A stretch of DNA of 5,455 bases from Hyphomicrobiales bacterium (GCA_016210825.1 JACQTM010000140.1:1-5455), one strand, 5' to 3'; positions 1 to 4,999 are shown, counted from the first letter of the stretch. Numbers and translations are program-made. Notes: a model not told the origin generated them from the sequence alone.

Positions 1-766
1 GCCACGGGTGGTTCGTTGTGTCACTCAGCACCAGCATTGACGCCGGACCCGACGCGACGGTAAAGGCGGTGTGCCCCGGTGTGTGCCCGGGCGCCGCGAT
101 GGCGGTGATGCCGGGGGTGACCTCGCGGCCAGGCTCGAAGCGCCGCACGTCCTTGGCGATATCGCGGAAGATGCGGCGCGCGTTGAGTAGATAAAACCGC
201 AGGGTATCCGTTGCGCCGTTGAGATTGGCGTCGTCCATCCAATAGGCCCATTCGCCCGCGGGCACGGCGATCTCGGCATTGGGAAAGACGCGCACGCCGT
301 CCTTGGTCTTGATGCCGTTGATGTGGTCAGGATGGAAATGCGAGATCAGGATGAGGTCGATTGATTTCGCGTCGATCCCGGCGGCTTTTAGATTGGCGTC
401 AAAAGTCTGCGCCGTAGGCGCGATCTGGCCGCCGGTGCCGGTATCGATGAGAATCCGTTTCGATCCGGTATCGACGGCAAGCGCCGTGAACGGGATCGGT
501 AGCGTGCCGTCGGTCGGCATAAACGCGTTCGCTAACGCCTGCTTCACCTCGGCGGGCGTTGCGTTGCGGACAAAATTGTCCTCAAGCGGGCGGTGCCAGA
601 CACCGTCGTTGATGGCGGTGAGCGTGAACGTGCCGAGGCGATAGCGATAGAAACCGGCCGCCTGGTTTCCTGCGGTAACCTCCGCGCTCGCTGGCAAGCT
701 GATCGAGGCGGTCGCGACGGCAGCCATGCCGCCGGCCAGGACATTGCGTCGTGATAAACGACTCAT
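1..766 (-). CDS. MBL-fold metallohydrolase, Tat-exported (C-terminus cut by window edge)
   Basis: The first 255 residues of a metallo-beta-lactamase-fold hydrolase are present; the 3' end lies beyond position 1. The ATG at 764-766 is preceded by GGAG (773-776 on the complement) at a 6-nt spacing. The N-terminus has a twin-arginine motif (SRRNVLAGG, residues 5-13), a hydrophobic stretch and an ASA cleavage site near residue 28, so export by Tat to the periplasm is likely. Metal ligands are visible: the HxHxDH motif as HFHPDH at residues 143-148 (H143, H145, D147, H148), a GHTPGH motif with H232, and D249 in LSDTTNH. In this superfamily these bind a two-metal centre that hydrolyses esters, lactones or similar bonds; the substrate cannot be told here. 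Family members with this layout are usually a little over 300 residues, so perhaps 50-70 residues are missing. It follows the binding-protein gene on the same strand after 95 nt, so co-transcription is possible. The fold is sure, the substrate unknown. Confidence 0.9.
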   Translation of the reverse strand, partial: MSRLSRRNVLAGGMAAVATASISLPASAEVTAGNQAAGFYRYRLGTFTLTAINDGVWHRPLEDNFVRNATPAEVKQALANAFMPTDGTLPIPFTALAVDTGSKRILIDTGTGGQIAPTAQTFDANLKAAGIDAKSIDLILISHFHPDHINGIKTKDGVRVFPNAEIAVPAGEWAYWMDDANLNGATDTLRFYLLNARRIFRDIAKDVRRFEPGREVTPGITAIAAPGHTPGHTAFTVASGPASMLVLSDTTNHPW

Positions 767-777
767 CGCGATCTCCG

Positions 778-804
778 GGCCCCGGTGGAGGAAACACCGG
801 GACC
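778..804 (-). other. Inverted repeat just upstream of the MBL gene's ribosome binding site
   Basis: CCCGGTG (781-787) and CACCGGG (795-801) form a perfect 7-bp stem with a 7-nt loop; after one mismatch two more G:C pairs form (778-779 with 803-804). It lies between the two minus-strand genes, just before the GGAG of the hydrolase. No T-run follows on the minus strand, so it is not a standard intrinsic terminator. It could stabilise the upstream message or tune translation of the second gene; this is inference. Confidence 0.3.
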
Positions 805-861
805 GGCGATGGTATTCGTCATTAGCGGCGGCGCTGTGTCGCGTCGTAGTGATGACAACGA

Positions 862-1839
862 TCAGTCGGCCTTAATGTTGTTTTCACGGGCGACGCCGCC
901 CCACACGCGCATCTGATCGGCGAGAAACTTGCGCTCGGCTTCGGGGCCACCAAGCACAAGATCGATCTGCTGAGTTTCGGTGAGCTGCTTTGCGACCCGC
1001 GCCTCGCGCAGGCACGCGGTCATCTCCTTGCCGAAACGCTCGATGATCGGCTTCGGCGTGCCGGCGGGCGTAAAGACGCCCCACCAGGCATAGGCTTCGA
1101 AGCCGGGAAAACCGCTCTCGGCTACCGTCGGCACGGCGGGTAATGCTGTGGCGCGGGTCTTTCCGGTTTGTACCACCGCGCGAATTTTGCCGCCCTGAAC
1201 TTGCGGAATGGAAAGCGCCGTGCTGCCGATCAGGAGATCAACGTGGCCTGCTATTGTGTCGTTCATCGCAGGCCCCCCGCCGCGATAGGGTACGTGGACA
1301 AGATTTATTCCCGCCTGTTTCGACATCAACGTCATCGCCAAGTGGCCGATGCTGCCCGCGCCGACCGAGGCATAGCTTACCGTGGAGGACGGCACCTTCG
1401 CTGCGGCGATGACATCGGCCAGCGTCTTGTACGGTTTCATCAGGCCTGTGGAAATAAGATAGGGCGCCGTGCCGATGATCAGCACCGGGTCGAGATCTTT
1501 TTCAGTGTTGTACGGCAGGCTCGACAGGACGAACGGATTGGCCGCGTGGTTGTCGAACACGACGAGCCAGGTATTGCCGTCGGGCGGCGATTTCGCCGCC
1601 GCCGCGGTTCCGATGCTGCCGGAGGCGCCGGCACGGTTTTCGATGATGATGGTCGCGCCGAGTCGTTCCTGCAGCGCTGGCTGGATGAGCCGCATCATCG
1701 CATCGGTCGATCCGCCGGGCGGATACGGCACGATGATCTTGATGTTACCCGAAGGCCAACTCTGGGCATGGGCGGCGCGAATGACGAAAGGCGCGGCTAG
1801 CGTCCCGAGCACGATTGAACGTCTTGTCAAATGAGTCAT
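862..1839 (-). CDS. Tripartite tricarboxylate transporter substrate-binding protein (Bug/TctC family)
   Basis: This encodes a 325-residue periplasmic solute-binding protein of the Bug/TctC family, which captures carboxylated compounds and hands them to TctA/TctB-type membrane partners. The start at 1839 is chosen over an in-frame ATG at 1914 because a strong GAGGGGG ribosome binding site precedes it by a few bases and a signal peptide begins there: TRRSIVLG (residues 5-12, Tat-like), a hydrophobic core, and AHA before Q26. Family hallmarks are VPYPPGGSTD at 37-46, where family knowledge places ligand contacts, IENRAGASGSIGT at 66-78, VPYRGGGPAMNDTIAGHVD at 183-201, and a C-terminal region with ALPAVPTVAESG at 232-243. 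The length is normal for the family (about 320). No membrane partner is in the window, so it may be an orphan receptor as is common for these genes. It may form a transcription unit with the hydrolase downstream. The ligand cannot be predicted. Confidence 0.95.
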   Translation of the reverse strand: MTHLTRRSIVLGTLAAPFVIRAAHAQSWPSGNIKIIVPYPPGGSTDAMMRLIQPALQERLGATIIIENRAGASGSIGTAAAAKSPPDGNTWLVVFDNHAANPFVLSSLPYNTEKDLDPVLIIGTAPYLISTGLMKPYKTLADVIAAAKVPSSTVSYASVGAGSIGHLAMTLMSKQAGINLVHVPYRGGGPAMNDTIAGHVDLLIGSTALSIPQVQGGKIRAVVQTGKTRATALPAVPTVAESGFPGFEAYAWWGVFTPAGTPKPIIERFGKEMTACLREARVAKQLTETQQIDLVLGGPEAERKFLADQMRVWGGVARENNIKAD

Positions 1840-1951
1840 AGTTCCCCCTCTTAGGCCGCTCTTGGCCGGGCGACCTTTGAAGTCAATTTTACACCGAACC
1901 GTCACGCTCTGCACGGCCGGCCGGATCGACCCAGCCGGACGCGAACCAGCG

Positions 1952-1965
1952 GGATCGTACGATCC
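1952..1965. promoter_or_regulatory. 14-bp perfect palindrome after the SPW gene, upstream of the TctC gene
   Basis: GGATCGTACGATCC is a perfect 14-bp palindrome starting 4 nt past the stop codon of the SPW-repeat gene and 113 nt upstream of the TctC-family start. The rest of this 130-nt spacer (1840-1969) holds a GC-rich CGGCCGGCCG palindrome (1914-1923) and no clear sigma-70 promoter. Without a loop or T-run it is a poor terminator; a dimeric regulator's operator for the binding-protein gene is a reasonable alternative. Chance is not excluded. Confidence 0.3.
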
Positions 1966-1969
1966 GGTC

Positions 1970-2332
1970 TTACCGGCTTACCGTCTGTTCCGGTGGCATC
2001 CGGTGCATGATCCACAGTTCGATCGCAGCTAGCAGCGCAACGCCACCGCCGATCACGACATCAATCCACATCGCAGTGGTCCCGGCAAAGCCCAGGACCC
2101 ACGGGGAAACAACGACCCAAAGGCCGAGGACCAGATTGAGCCATTCCTCCCATTTGGCGAATGCCGTGAATGCGGCGATCGAGAGCACAACAATGACGAT
2201 ACCGCTGACGACGGAATTTTGTGTTTGCAGTCCGGGTGCAAAGCCGTAGAGCCAGGGGGATAGAAACAGGATGGCGCCGAGCATCAGGTTTATGGCGTCG
2301 CAGAGCGCGGCATTTCTTCGGATATGGTCCAT
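1970..2332 (-). CDS. SPW-repeat integral membrane protein
   Basis: A 120-residue inner-membrane protein with two copies of the SPW motif. The start at 2332 has GGAGG 5 nt upstream; a longer in-frame ATG at 2449 would add 39 residues unlike the family and has no such site. The protein is an internal duplication: residues 15-31 (NLMLGAILFLSPWLYGF) align with residues 66-82 (NLVLGLWVVVSPWVLGF), 51 residues apart, with the two SPW triplets at 25-27 and 76-78. Four hydrophobic segments are visible (about 13-30, 42-58, 65-82, 87-108), suggesting a two-by-two transmembrane hairpin arrangement with a short polar N-terminus and C-terminus. Members of the SPW family have no firmly established function. 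The gene reads away from the region containing the 2559 microprotein candidate, and its 5' leader can fold (see 2346-2418). The family call is confident; the role is unknown. Confidence 0.88.
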   Translation of the reverse strand: MDHIRRNAALCDAINLMLGAILFLSPWLYGFAPGLQTQNSVVSGIVIVVLSIAAFTAFAKWEEWLNLVLGLWVVVSPWVLGFAGTTAMWIDVVIGGGVALLAAIELWIMHRMPPEQTVSR

Positions 2333-2345
2333 AGCGACCTCCAGA

Positions 2346-2418
2346 CAATTGGGGCCGATTGACCGTCGCCCGATGGACTTCGCCAAGCCATCGGCCCGTC
2401 CTGACGGTTCAACAATTG
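2346..2418 (-). promoter_or_regulatory. Nested inverted repeat in the 5' leader of the SPW gene
   Basis: Three symmetric stem pieces lie one inside another: CAATTG (2346-2351 with 2413-2418), ACCGTC (2362-2367) with GACGGT (2403-2408), and CCGATGG (2370-2376) with CCATCGG (2388-2394), around an 11-nt loop. The outer arm ends a few bases upstream of the GGAGG of the SPW gene. If transcription starts beyond 2418 the leader RNA would fold into one long imperfect hairpin. It matches no riboswitch or thermosensor I recognise. Confidence 0.4.
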
Positions 2419-2457
2419 AATGAAGCCCAAGGTTCCGCGCCGCTAGCAAAGCGCTAA

Positions 2458-2483
2458 CCCTGTCTCTTCACCCTATCTCTTCA
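2458..2483. repeat. Tandem 13-bp direct repeat in the divergent intergenic region
   Basis: On the complement, TGAAGAGATAGGG (2471-2483) is followed directly by TGAAGAGACAGGG (2458-2470): two head-to-tail copies with 12 of 13 bases identical. They lie about 130 nt upstream of the SPW start and 75 nt upstream of the 2559 microprotein candidate. Direct repeats spaced by about one helical turn can bind a tandem-site regulator, but only two copies are present and no regulator gene is nearby. Confidence 0.45.
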
Positions 2484-2520
2484 ATCAAAGTTAGGCCGAT
2501 GCATTCAACATGCCCGCCTG

Positions 2521-2539
2521 CCGCGCAAGGCCTGCGCGG
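2521..2539 (+). other. Hairpin ahead of the 28-residue microprotein candidate
   Basis: CCGCGCA (2521-2527), loop AGGCC, TGCGCGG (2533-2539): a perfect 7-bp GC-rich stem, followed by AAAAA and then the G-rich ribosome binding site of the small reading frame at 2559. On the plus strand there is no T-run, so it is not a terminator in that direction; on the minus strand the T-run comes before the stem, which also does not fit. Confidence 0.35.
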
Positions 2540-2558
2540 AAAAATACGGGGGGACACG

Positions 2559-2645
2559 ATGTACGGCTTCGATATCGCGGGCGCGATTCTTCTGTTTCTG
2601 TTGATCGCCCCGATGTTGTTTAGCACGCAGCACAGTGAGTATTGA
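2559..2645 (+). CDS. Candidate 28-residue single-pass membrane microprotein
   Basis: A short reading frame from ATG 2559 to TGA 2643-2645 encodes 28 residues: a polar start (MYGFD), an unbroken hydrophobic stretch from about residue 6 to 21 rich in Ile, Leu and Phe, and a polar tail (STQHSEY). A G-rich site (GGGGGGA, 2548-2554) stands at a usual distance before the ATG. The shape is that of a single-pass membrane microprotein. The frame stops 14 nt short of the 3' end of tRNA-Thr, which is encoded on the opposite strand. I do not recognise a family. Against it: the length is short enough to arise by chance, and no clear promoter was seen. Conservation of the residues in related genomes would decide. 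Confidence 0.45.
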   Translation: MYGFDIAGAILLFLLIAPMLFSTQHSEY

Positions 2646-2659
2646 GCGCCTTTGGCCGG

Positions 2660-2731
2660 TGCCGGGTGAGGGATTTGAACCCCCGACCAACGGTTTACAA
2701 AACCGCTGCTCTACCACTGAGCTAACCCGGC
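2660..2731 (-). tRNA. tRNA-Thr(UGU)
   Basis: The complement folds as a 72-nt cloverleaf. The acceptor stem GCCGGGT (2731-2725) pairs with ACCCGGC (2667-2661), with discriminator A at 2660. A D arm with GCTC and GAGC, an anticodon stem GCGGT/ACCGT with loop TTTGTAA and anticodon TGT (2699-2697), and a T arm with GGTTCAAAT follow. UGU reads ACA and, by wobble, ACG threonine codons. The CCA end is not encoded in full (the DNA reads ACCG), so CCA would be added or completed by nucleotidyltransferase. It stands alone on this strand, facing the candidate microprotein gene tail to tail. Confidence 0.97.
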
Positions 2732-2910
2732 TTTCGCGAGAGCTATCAGCCCGGCATTCGGGCGACAAGCCGCCTGCTTGGGCGTCCGGCGGCGGTCACC
2801 TTTAGTTAATGCTATCTCGCAATTTGTTGCGACCGGAAACCAGCCGCTCAATCCACCTCCTTACGATATATGCGAAATCCGTGTGCGCCGCGTAGGGCGC
2901 GAGACAAATC
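2732..2910. other. Divergent spacer between tRNA-Thr and the secreted-protein pair, with a 16-bp dyad
   Basis: This 179-nt spacer must hold the promoter of tRNA-Thr (leftward) and probably that of the 2911 gene (rightward), yet I see no convincing -35/-10 pair on either strand. It contains a clean dyad, TCGCAA (2817-2822), TTTG, TTGCGA (2827-2832), an operator-like site, and short GC-rich stems at 2749-2763 and 2769-2793. An AT-rich GATATAT near 2870 could be part of a -10 region for the plus-strand gene. These assignments are weak. Confidence 0.3.
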
Positions 2911-3360
2911 ATGCGTGTTCGCACTTGCATTATAACGTTTGCCTTATTCGCCGGGCTGCTGGTGGCCGCGACCGCACGCGCCGATCATGAGCCAGTTCTT
3001 GTCGTTCCGGGACGTGCCGACGTACCGATCATCATTAACGGGCGCAACGCCGCTTGGGGCGTGGTGGAGAGCGATTGGGGACTTTACCGGCCGGGTGCCG
3101 TATCGCCGACCGTGATCGATGGGCCACCGCTGCTGATGGGCCCGCGTGACGGCGGTTACTATCCGTCATTCGGCGGCGCGCCCGCGCGCGGCCGCCACGA
3201 AATTGAACCGCCGGCGAACCGCCCGCTACCGCCACCGGCGCCGACCTACTATCGCAATTGGTCGTCGCAGTCCGACACCTCCGCGCCGGTCACCGTGTAC
3301 ACGCCATTCCAGCCGCCGGCGGTCGTCGTGCCGCCGAGTACCTGGCCCTCGCCGTATTGA
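2911..3360 (+). CDS. Small secreted proline-rich protein, unknown function
   Basis: A 149-residue protein with a clear Sec signal peptide: MRVR, a hydrophobic core (about residues 6-21) and an ARA site before D25. The mature part begins with a compact region (LVVPGRADVPIIINGRNAAWGV and so on, residues 30-70, ending SPTVIDGP) that looks structured, followed by a Gly/Pro-rich tail (about 71-149) with PPANRPLPPPAP at 100-111 and PFQPPAVVVPP at 132-142. The tail is probably disordered or wall/envelope-associated. No enzyme motif, lipobox or cysteine in the mature part is visible. The ribosome binding site is poor (only a GAG about 7 nt upstream of the ATG). The second secreted-protein gene starts 31 nt after its stop on the same strand, so the two are likely one operon. 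I recall similar small proteins in rhizobial genomes but cannot name a family. Being a real gene is well supported by the signal peptide and codon pattern. Confidence 0.8.
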   Translation: MRVRTCIITFALFAGLLVAATARADHEPVLVVPGRADVPIIINGRNAAWGVVESDWGLYRPGAVSPTVIDGPPLLMGPRDGGYYPSFGGAPARGRHEIEPPANRPLPPPAPTYYRNWSSQSDTSAPVTVYTPFQPPAVVVPPSTWPSPY

Positions 3361-3391
3361 TGCGGCAGTTTACATCTCGGGAGAGAGCATC

Positions 3392-3778
3392 ATGTTGCGA
3401 ATCCATACGACGCTGATCGCAGGTGCGACCTTGGCGGCACTCGCCATCCCGCCGGCCAATGCCGGCGGATGCTGCGTGCCGCCGGTGAGCGCGCGGCCGA
3501 CGGTGATTGCAGCGCCGGTGGAACCTGCGCCCATGCTTATGCCGGTCGCCGCTCCCGCGCCCATGGTGGCCGTGTCAGAGCCGGTACCGCTCTACAAGGT
3601 CGATCACGGCCCGTACTATGACGGCCCCGGCACGGACTATACGCCGCGATTTTTCCACGAGAACCAGCCGGTGCGGGACTTTCCCTACATCTCAACCGTG
3701 GCGCCGTGGGTCGGCGAATTTCCCGTTCATCCTCAGCACCGTCCTTGGCGGCGCGGATGGGTGAGGGCGAAGGGCTGA
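3392..3778 (+). CDS. Small secreted protein with YDGPG motif, unknown function
   Basis: A 128-residue protein starting at ATG 3392, preceded by GGGAGAG at a usual spacing; a longer in-frame reading back to 3146 overlaps the previous gene and is rejected. The signal peptide has a basic start (MLRIH), a hydrophobic core to about residue 21 and an ANA site before G25. The mature N-terminus carries two adjacent cysteines (C27, C28); the bases before them do not make a normal lipobox. Next come an Ala/Pro/Val-rich linker (about 30-66) and a Tyr-, Pro- and Gly-rich segment YKVDHGPYYDGPGTDYTPRF (68-87), then a tail with several Trp, His and Arg and a basic end (RPWRRGWVRAKG, 117-128). Together with the upstream gene it looks like an envelope-protein operon. 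It converges on rlmB with a 6-nt gap between stop codons and no clear terminator between them. Function unknown. Confidence 0.82.
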   Translation: MLRIHTTLIAGATLAALAIPPANAGGCCVPPVSARPTVIAAPVEPAPMLMPVAAPAPMVAVSEPVPLYKVDHGPYYDGPGTDYTPRFFHENQPVRDFPYISTVAPWVGEFPVHPQHRPWRRGWVRAKG

Positions 3779-3784
3779 TCTTTT

Positions 3785-4588
3785 TCAACCGCGCAATCGC
3801 GACGAGGCGATGTAAAGCGCGAGCGCGGCGGCATTCGAGACATTGAGGCTTTTGATCGCGCCCGGCACATCGAGGCGCGCGACGTGATCGCACGTCGCCT
3901 TGGTCAATTGCCGTAATCCCTTTCCTTCGGCGCCAAGCACGAGTCCGAGCGGCACGCGCAATGGTGTTGCCGCAAGATCGGCATCGCCTTCGCTATCGAG
4001 GCCGACGAGCAGGAAGCCGCGCTCGCGTAACGCGTTAAGCCCACGGGCGAGATTTTGCACGGTCACGAACGGCACATATTCAAGCGCGCCGGACGCGGAT
4101 TTCGCCAGCGCGCCGGTTGCCTCGGGCGAGTGGCGCACGGTGGTGATCAGGGCCGCGACCGAAAACGCCGCCGCCGTGCGCAGGATCGCGCCGACATTGT
4201 GCGGGTCCGTGATCTGGTCGAGGACGATGACGATACCATCGGCCGGTAATTCTTCGAGCGACGGTGCGTCTAGCGCGTCGGCTTCCGCGAGCAATCCGTT
4301 ATGTACCGCGTCCGCACTCAAGCGCCGCGCGATGTCGTCCGGGCGCACGATCTCCGGCTCGATCGGAAGTTTCATTCCATCTTCGGCGAGGCGCTGCGCG
4401 GCGTTCTCGGTAGTGTAGAGACGATGGAATTTTCGCCGTGGATTGTCGAGCGCCGCCTTCACCGTGTGCCAGCCGTAAAGAATAGCCGGGCCGTCCTCAG
4501 AACCGCGAAACCGCCGCTTCTCGCGGCGGTCGCCGCGATGGTCACGGCCCCCTTGTTTCGCATCGCGCTGGCGCATGACCGGTGTCAT
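3785..4588 (-). CDS. rlmB: 23S rRNA (guanosine-2'-O)-methyltransferase RlmB (SpoU/TrmH family)
   Basis: A 267-residue SPOUT-class enzyme that by family methylates the ribose of a guanosine in 23S rRNA (G2251 in E. coli numbering) using S-adenosylmethionine. A basic, probably flexible start (1-33) is followed by the SpoU substrate-binding domain (ILYGWHTVKAALDNP, 36-50, through about 105) and the knotted catalytic domain (about 118-267). Motif 1 is LDQITDPHNVGAILRTAAAF (123-142) with N131 and R137; motif 2 is LVLGAEGKGLRQLT (216-229) with E221; motif 3 is VPGAIKSLNVSNAA (241-254) with S247, N249 and S251. All residues expected for activity are present. The start is uncertain: ATG 4588 and ATG 4576 lack a good ribosome binding site, while an in-frame ATG at 4687 would add 33 residues that have AT-richer third positions and do not look like the family. 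I prefer 4588. The promoter is probably at 4721-4748. Confidence 0.93.
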   Translation of the reverse strand: MTPVMRQRDAKQGGRDHRGDRREKRRFRGSEDGPAILYGWHTVKAALDNPRRKFHRLYTTENAAQRLAEDGMKLPIEPEIVRPDDIARRLSADAVHNGLLAEADALDAPSLEELPADGIVIVLDQITDPHNVGAILRTAAAFSVAALITTVRHSPEATGALAKSASGALEYVPFVTVQNLARGLNALRERGFLLVGLDSEGDADLAATPLRVPLGLVLGAEGKGLRQLTKATCDHVARLDVPGAIKSLNVSNAAALALYIASSRLRG

Positions 4589-4661
4589 GTCACGCGGCGG
4601 AATTTCTGGCAATTTGCGTTTACAAACACGGGCTTGAAGCGGCGTGCCGCAGTGTTTTTCA

Positions 4662-4690
4662 TTGACTTCGCAAGGACGCGCAACCATAAC
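4662..4690 (+). promoter_or_regulatory. Possible upstream second promoter of the tRNA-Tyr unit
   Basis: TTGACT (4662-4667), a 17-nt spacer and CATAAC (4685-4690) match the sigma-70 consensus at 5 and 4 of 6 positions. It would give a tandem arrangement with the stronger promoter 44 nt downstream, as is common for stable-RNA operons. It is a weaker match and could be chance. Confidence 0.3.
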
Positions 4691-4705
4691 GGCGCCCCGC
4701 GGTTT

Positions 4706-4734
4706 CTGACAGCGAGACGCATTATATTTATAAC
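4706..4734 (+). promoter_or_regulatory. Sigma-70-type promoter for tRNA-Tyr and downstream genes
   Basis: CTGACA (4706-4711), a spacer of exactly 17 nt and TATAAC (4729-4734): each box matches the housekeeping consensus at 5 of 6 positions. The start point would be near 4741, giving a leader of about 170 nt before the mature tRNA-Tyr. That leader consists almost wholly of the two tandem palindromic repeats, so they would be transcribed. The position upstream of a tRNA unit, in an AT-rich patch of otherwise GC-rich DNA, supports the call. Confidence 0.65.
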
Positions 4735-4748
4735 CATGAGGTTGTAAG
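4721..4748 (-). promoter_or_regulatory. Divergent promoter for rlmB overlapping the tRNA promoter
   Basis: On the complement, CTTACA (4748-4743), a 16-nt spacer and a perfect TATAAT (4726-4721) form a promoter reading toward rlmB, with a start near 4714. It overlaps the spacer and -10 box of the plus-strand promoter, so RNA polymerase could probably not occupy both at once. The -35 box matches only 4 of 6 positions. Confidence 0.5.
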
Positions 4749-4752
4749 TTAA

Positions 4753-4823
4753 CCCGCCTTCGCTGAAGCTACGGCGGGCAGCCTTCGTGTTCGATTGGCT
4801 TGCCAGCCGAAGCACCGAAGGTG
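4753..4823 (+). repeat. REP-like two-part palindromic repeat, copy R1
   Basis: Part A is a hairpin with stem CCCGCC (4753-4758) and GGCGGG (4773-4778). Part B (4779-4823) has outer arms CCTTCG (4782-4787) and CGAAGG (4816-4821) and the core GGCTTGCCAGCCGAAGC (4797-4813) that recurs in the other copies. It lies in the presumed leader of the tRNA-Tyr transcript. Copy R2 follows in the same direction, offset by 80 nt in part A. It is an untranslated intergenic repeat of the REP type; the family name is not known to me. Confidence 0.85.
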
Positions 4824-4831
4824 AAATAATG

Positions 4832-4914
4832 GTCCGCCTTCGCTGAAGCTATGGCGGACAGCCTTCGCGATTGAAGCTGGCTTGCCAGCCGAAGCACCGA
4901 AGGTGCGAAGGCTG
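4832..4914 (+). repeat. REP-like two-part palindromic repeat, copy R2, abutting tRNA-Tyr
   Basis: Part A: GTCCGCC (4832-4838) pairs with GGCGGAC (4853-4859). Part B: CAGCCTTCGC (4859-4868) pairs with GCGAAGGCTG (4905-4914), a perfect 10-bp outer stem enclosing GCTGG-CTTG-CCAGC (4876-4889 region) and the shared core at 4879-4895. Compared with R1 the part A stem has a paired change (C to T at 4833, G to A at 4858) that keeps pairing. The last base of the outer stem, G4914, is also base 1 of mature tRNA-Tyr. Confidence 0.88.
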
Positions 4915-4998
4915 GAGGGGTGCCCGAGTGGCTAAAGGGGACGGACTGTAAATCCGTTGGCTACGCCTACGTTGGTTCGAATCCAACCCCCTCCACCA
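4914..4998 (+). tRNA. tRNA-Tyr(GUA), CCA encoded
   Basis: An 85-nt class II tRNA. The acceptor stem GGAGGGG (4914-4920) pairs with CCCCTCC (4988-4994), with discriminator A4995 and an encoded CCA (4996-4998). The anticodon stem is ACGGA/TCCGT with loop CTGTAAA and anticodon GTA (4948-4950), which reads UAC and UAU. The long variable arm contains a GGC-TAC-GCC hairpin, as expected for bacterial tRNA-Tyr, and the T arm is GTTGG/CCAAC around TTCGAAT. Palindromic repeats touch both ends. It is the first gene of a plus-strand unit that goes on to the GIY-YIG gene and a probable tRNA-Gly. Confidence 0.98.
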
Positions 4999-4999
4999 A

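Noticed and set aside
1168..1800. Long plus-strand reading frame of 210 residues inside the TctC gene
   Set aside because: It is antisense to a clear Bug/TctC gene and consists of Arg/Gly/Ala-rich sequence as expected from the shadow of a GC-rich gene.
2505..2768. Minus-strand 87-residue reading frame containing SSVVEQRFCKPLVGGSNPSP
   Set aside because: This peptide is the well-known false translation of a tRNA gene; it lies across tRNA-Thr and has no ribosome binding site.
3776..3787. T-run between the convergent stops of the second secreted-protein gene and rlmB as a terminator
   Set aside because: TTTTT at 3781-3785 has no hairpin before it on the plus strand, so it does not meet the intrinsic terminator pattern.
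3900..4418. Plus-strand 172-residue reading frame opposite rlmB
   Set aside because: Serine/alanine/arginine-rich shadow of rlmB, whose SPOUT motifs are complete on the other strand.
4589..4687. Longer N-terminus for RlmB from ATG 4687
   Set aside because: The added 33 residues include three cysteines and AT-richer third codon positions and do not look like the family; however, the predicted promoter start near 4714 would permit it, so it is not fully excluded.
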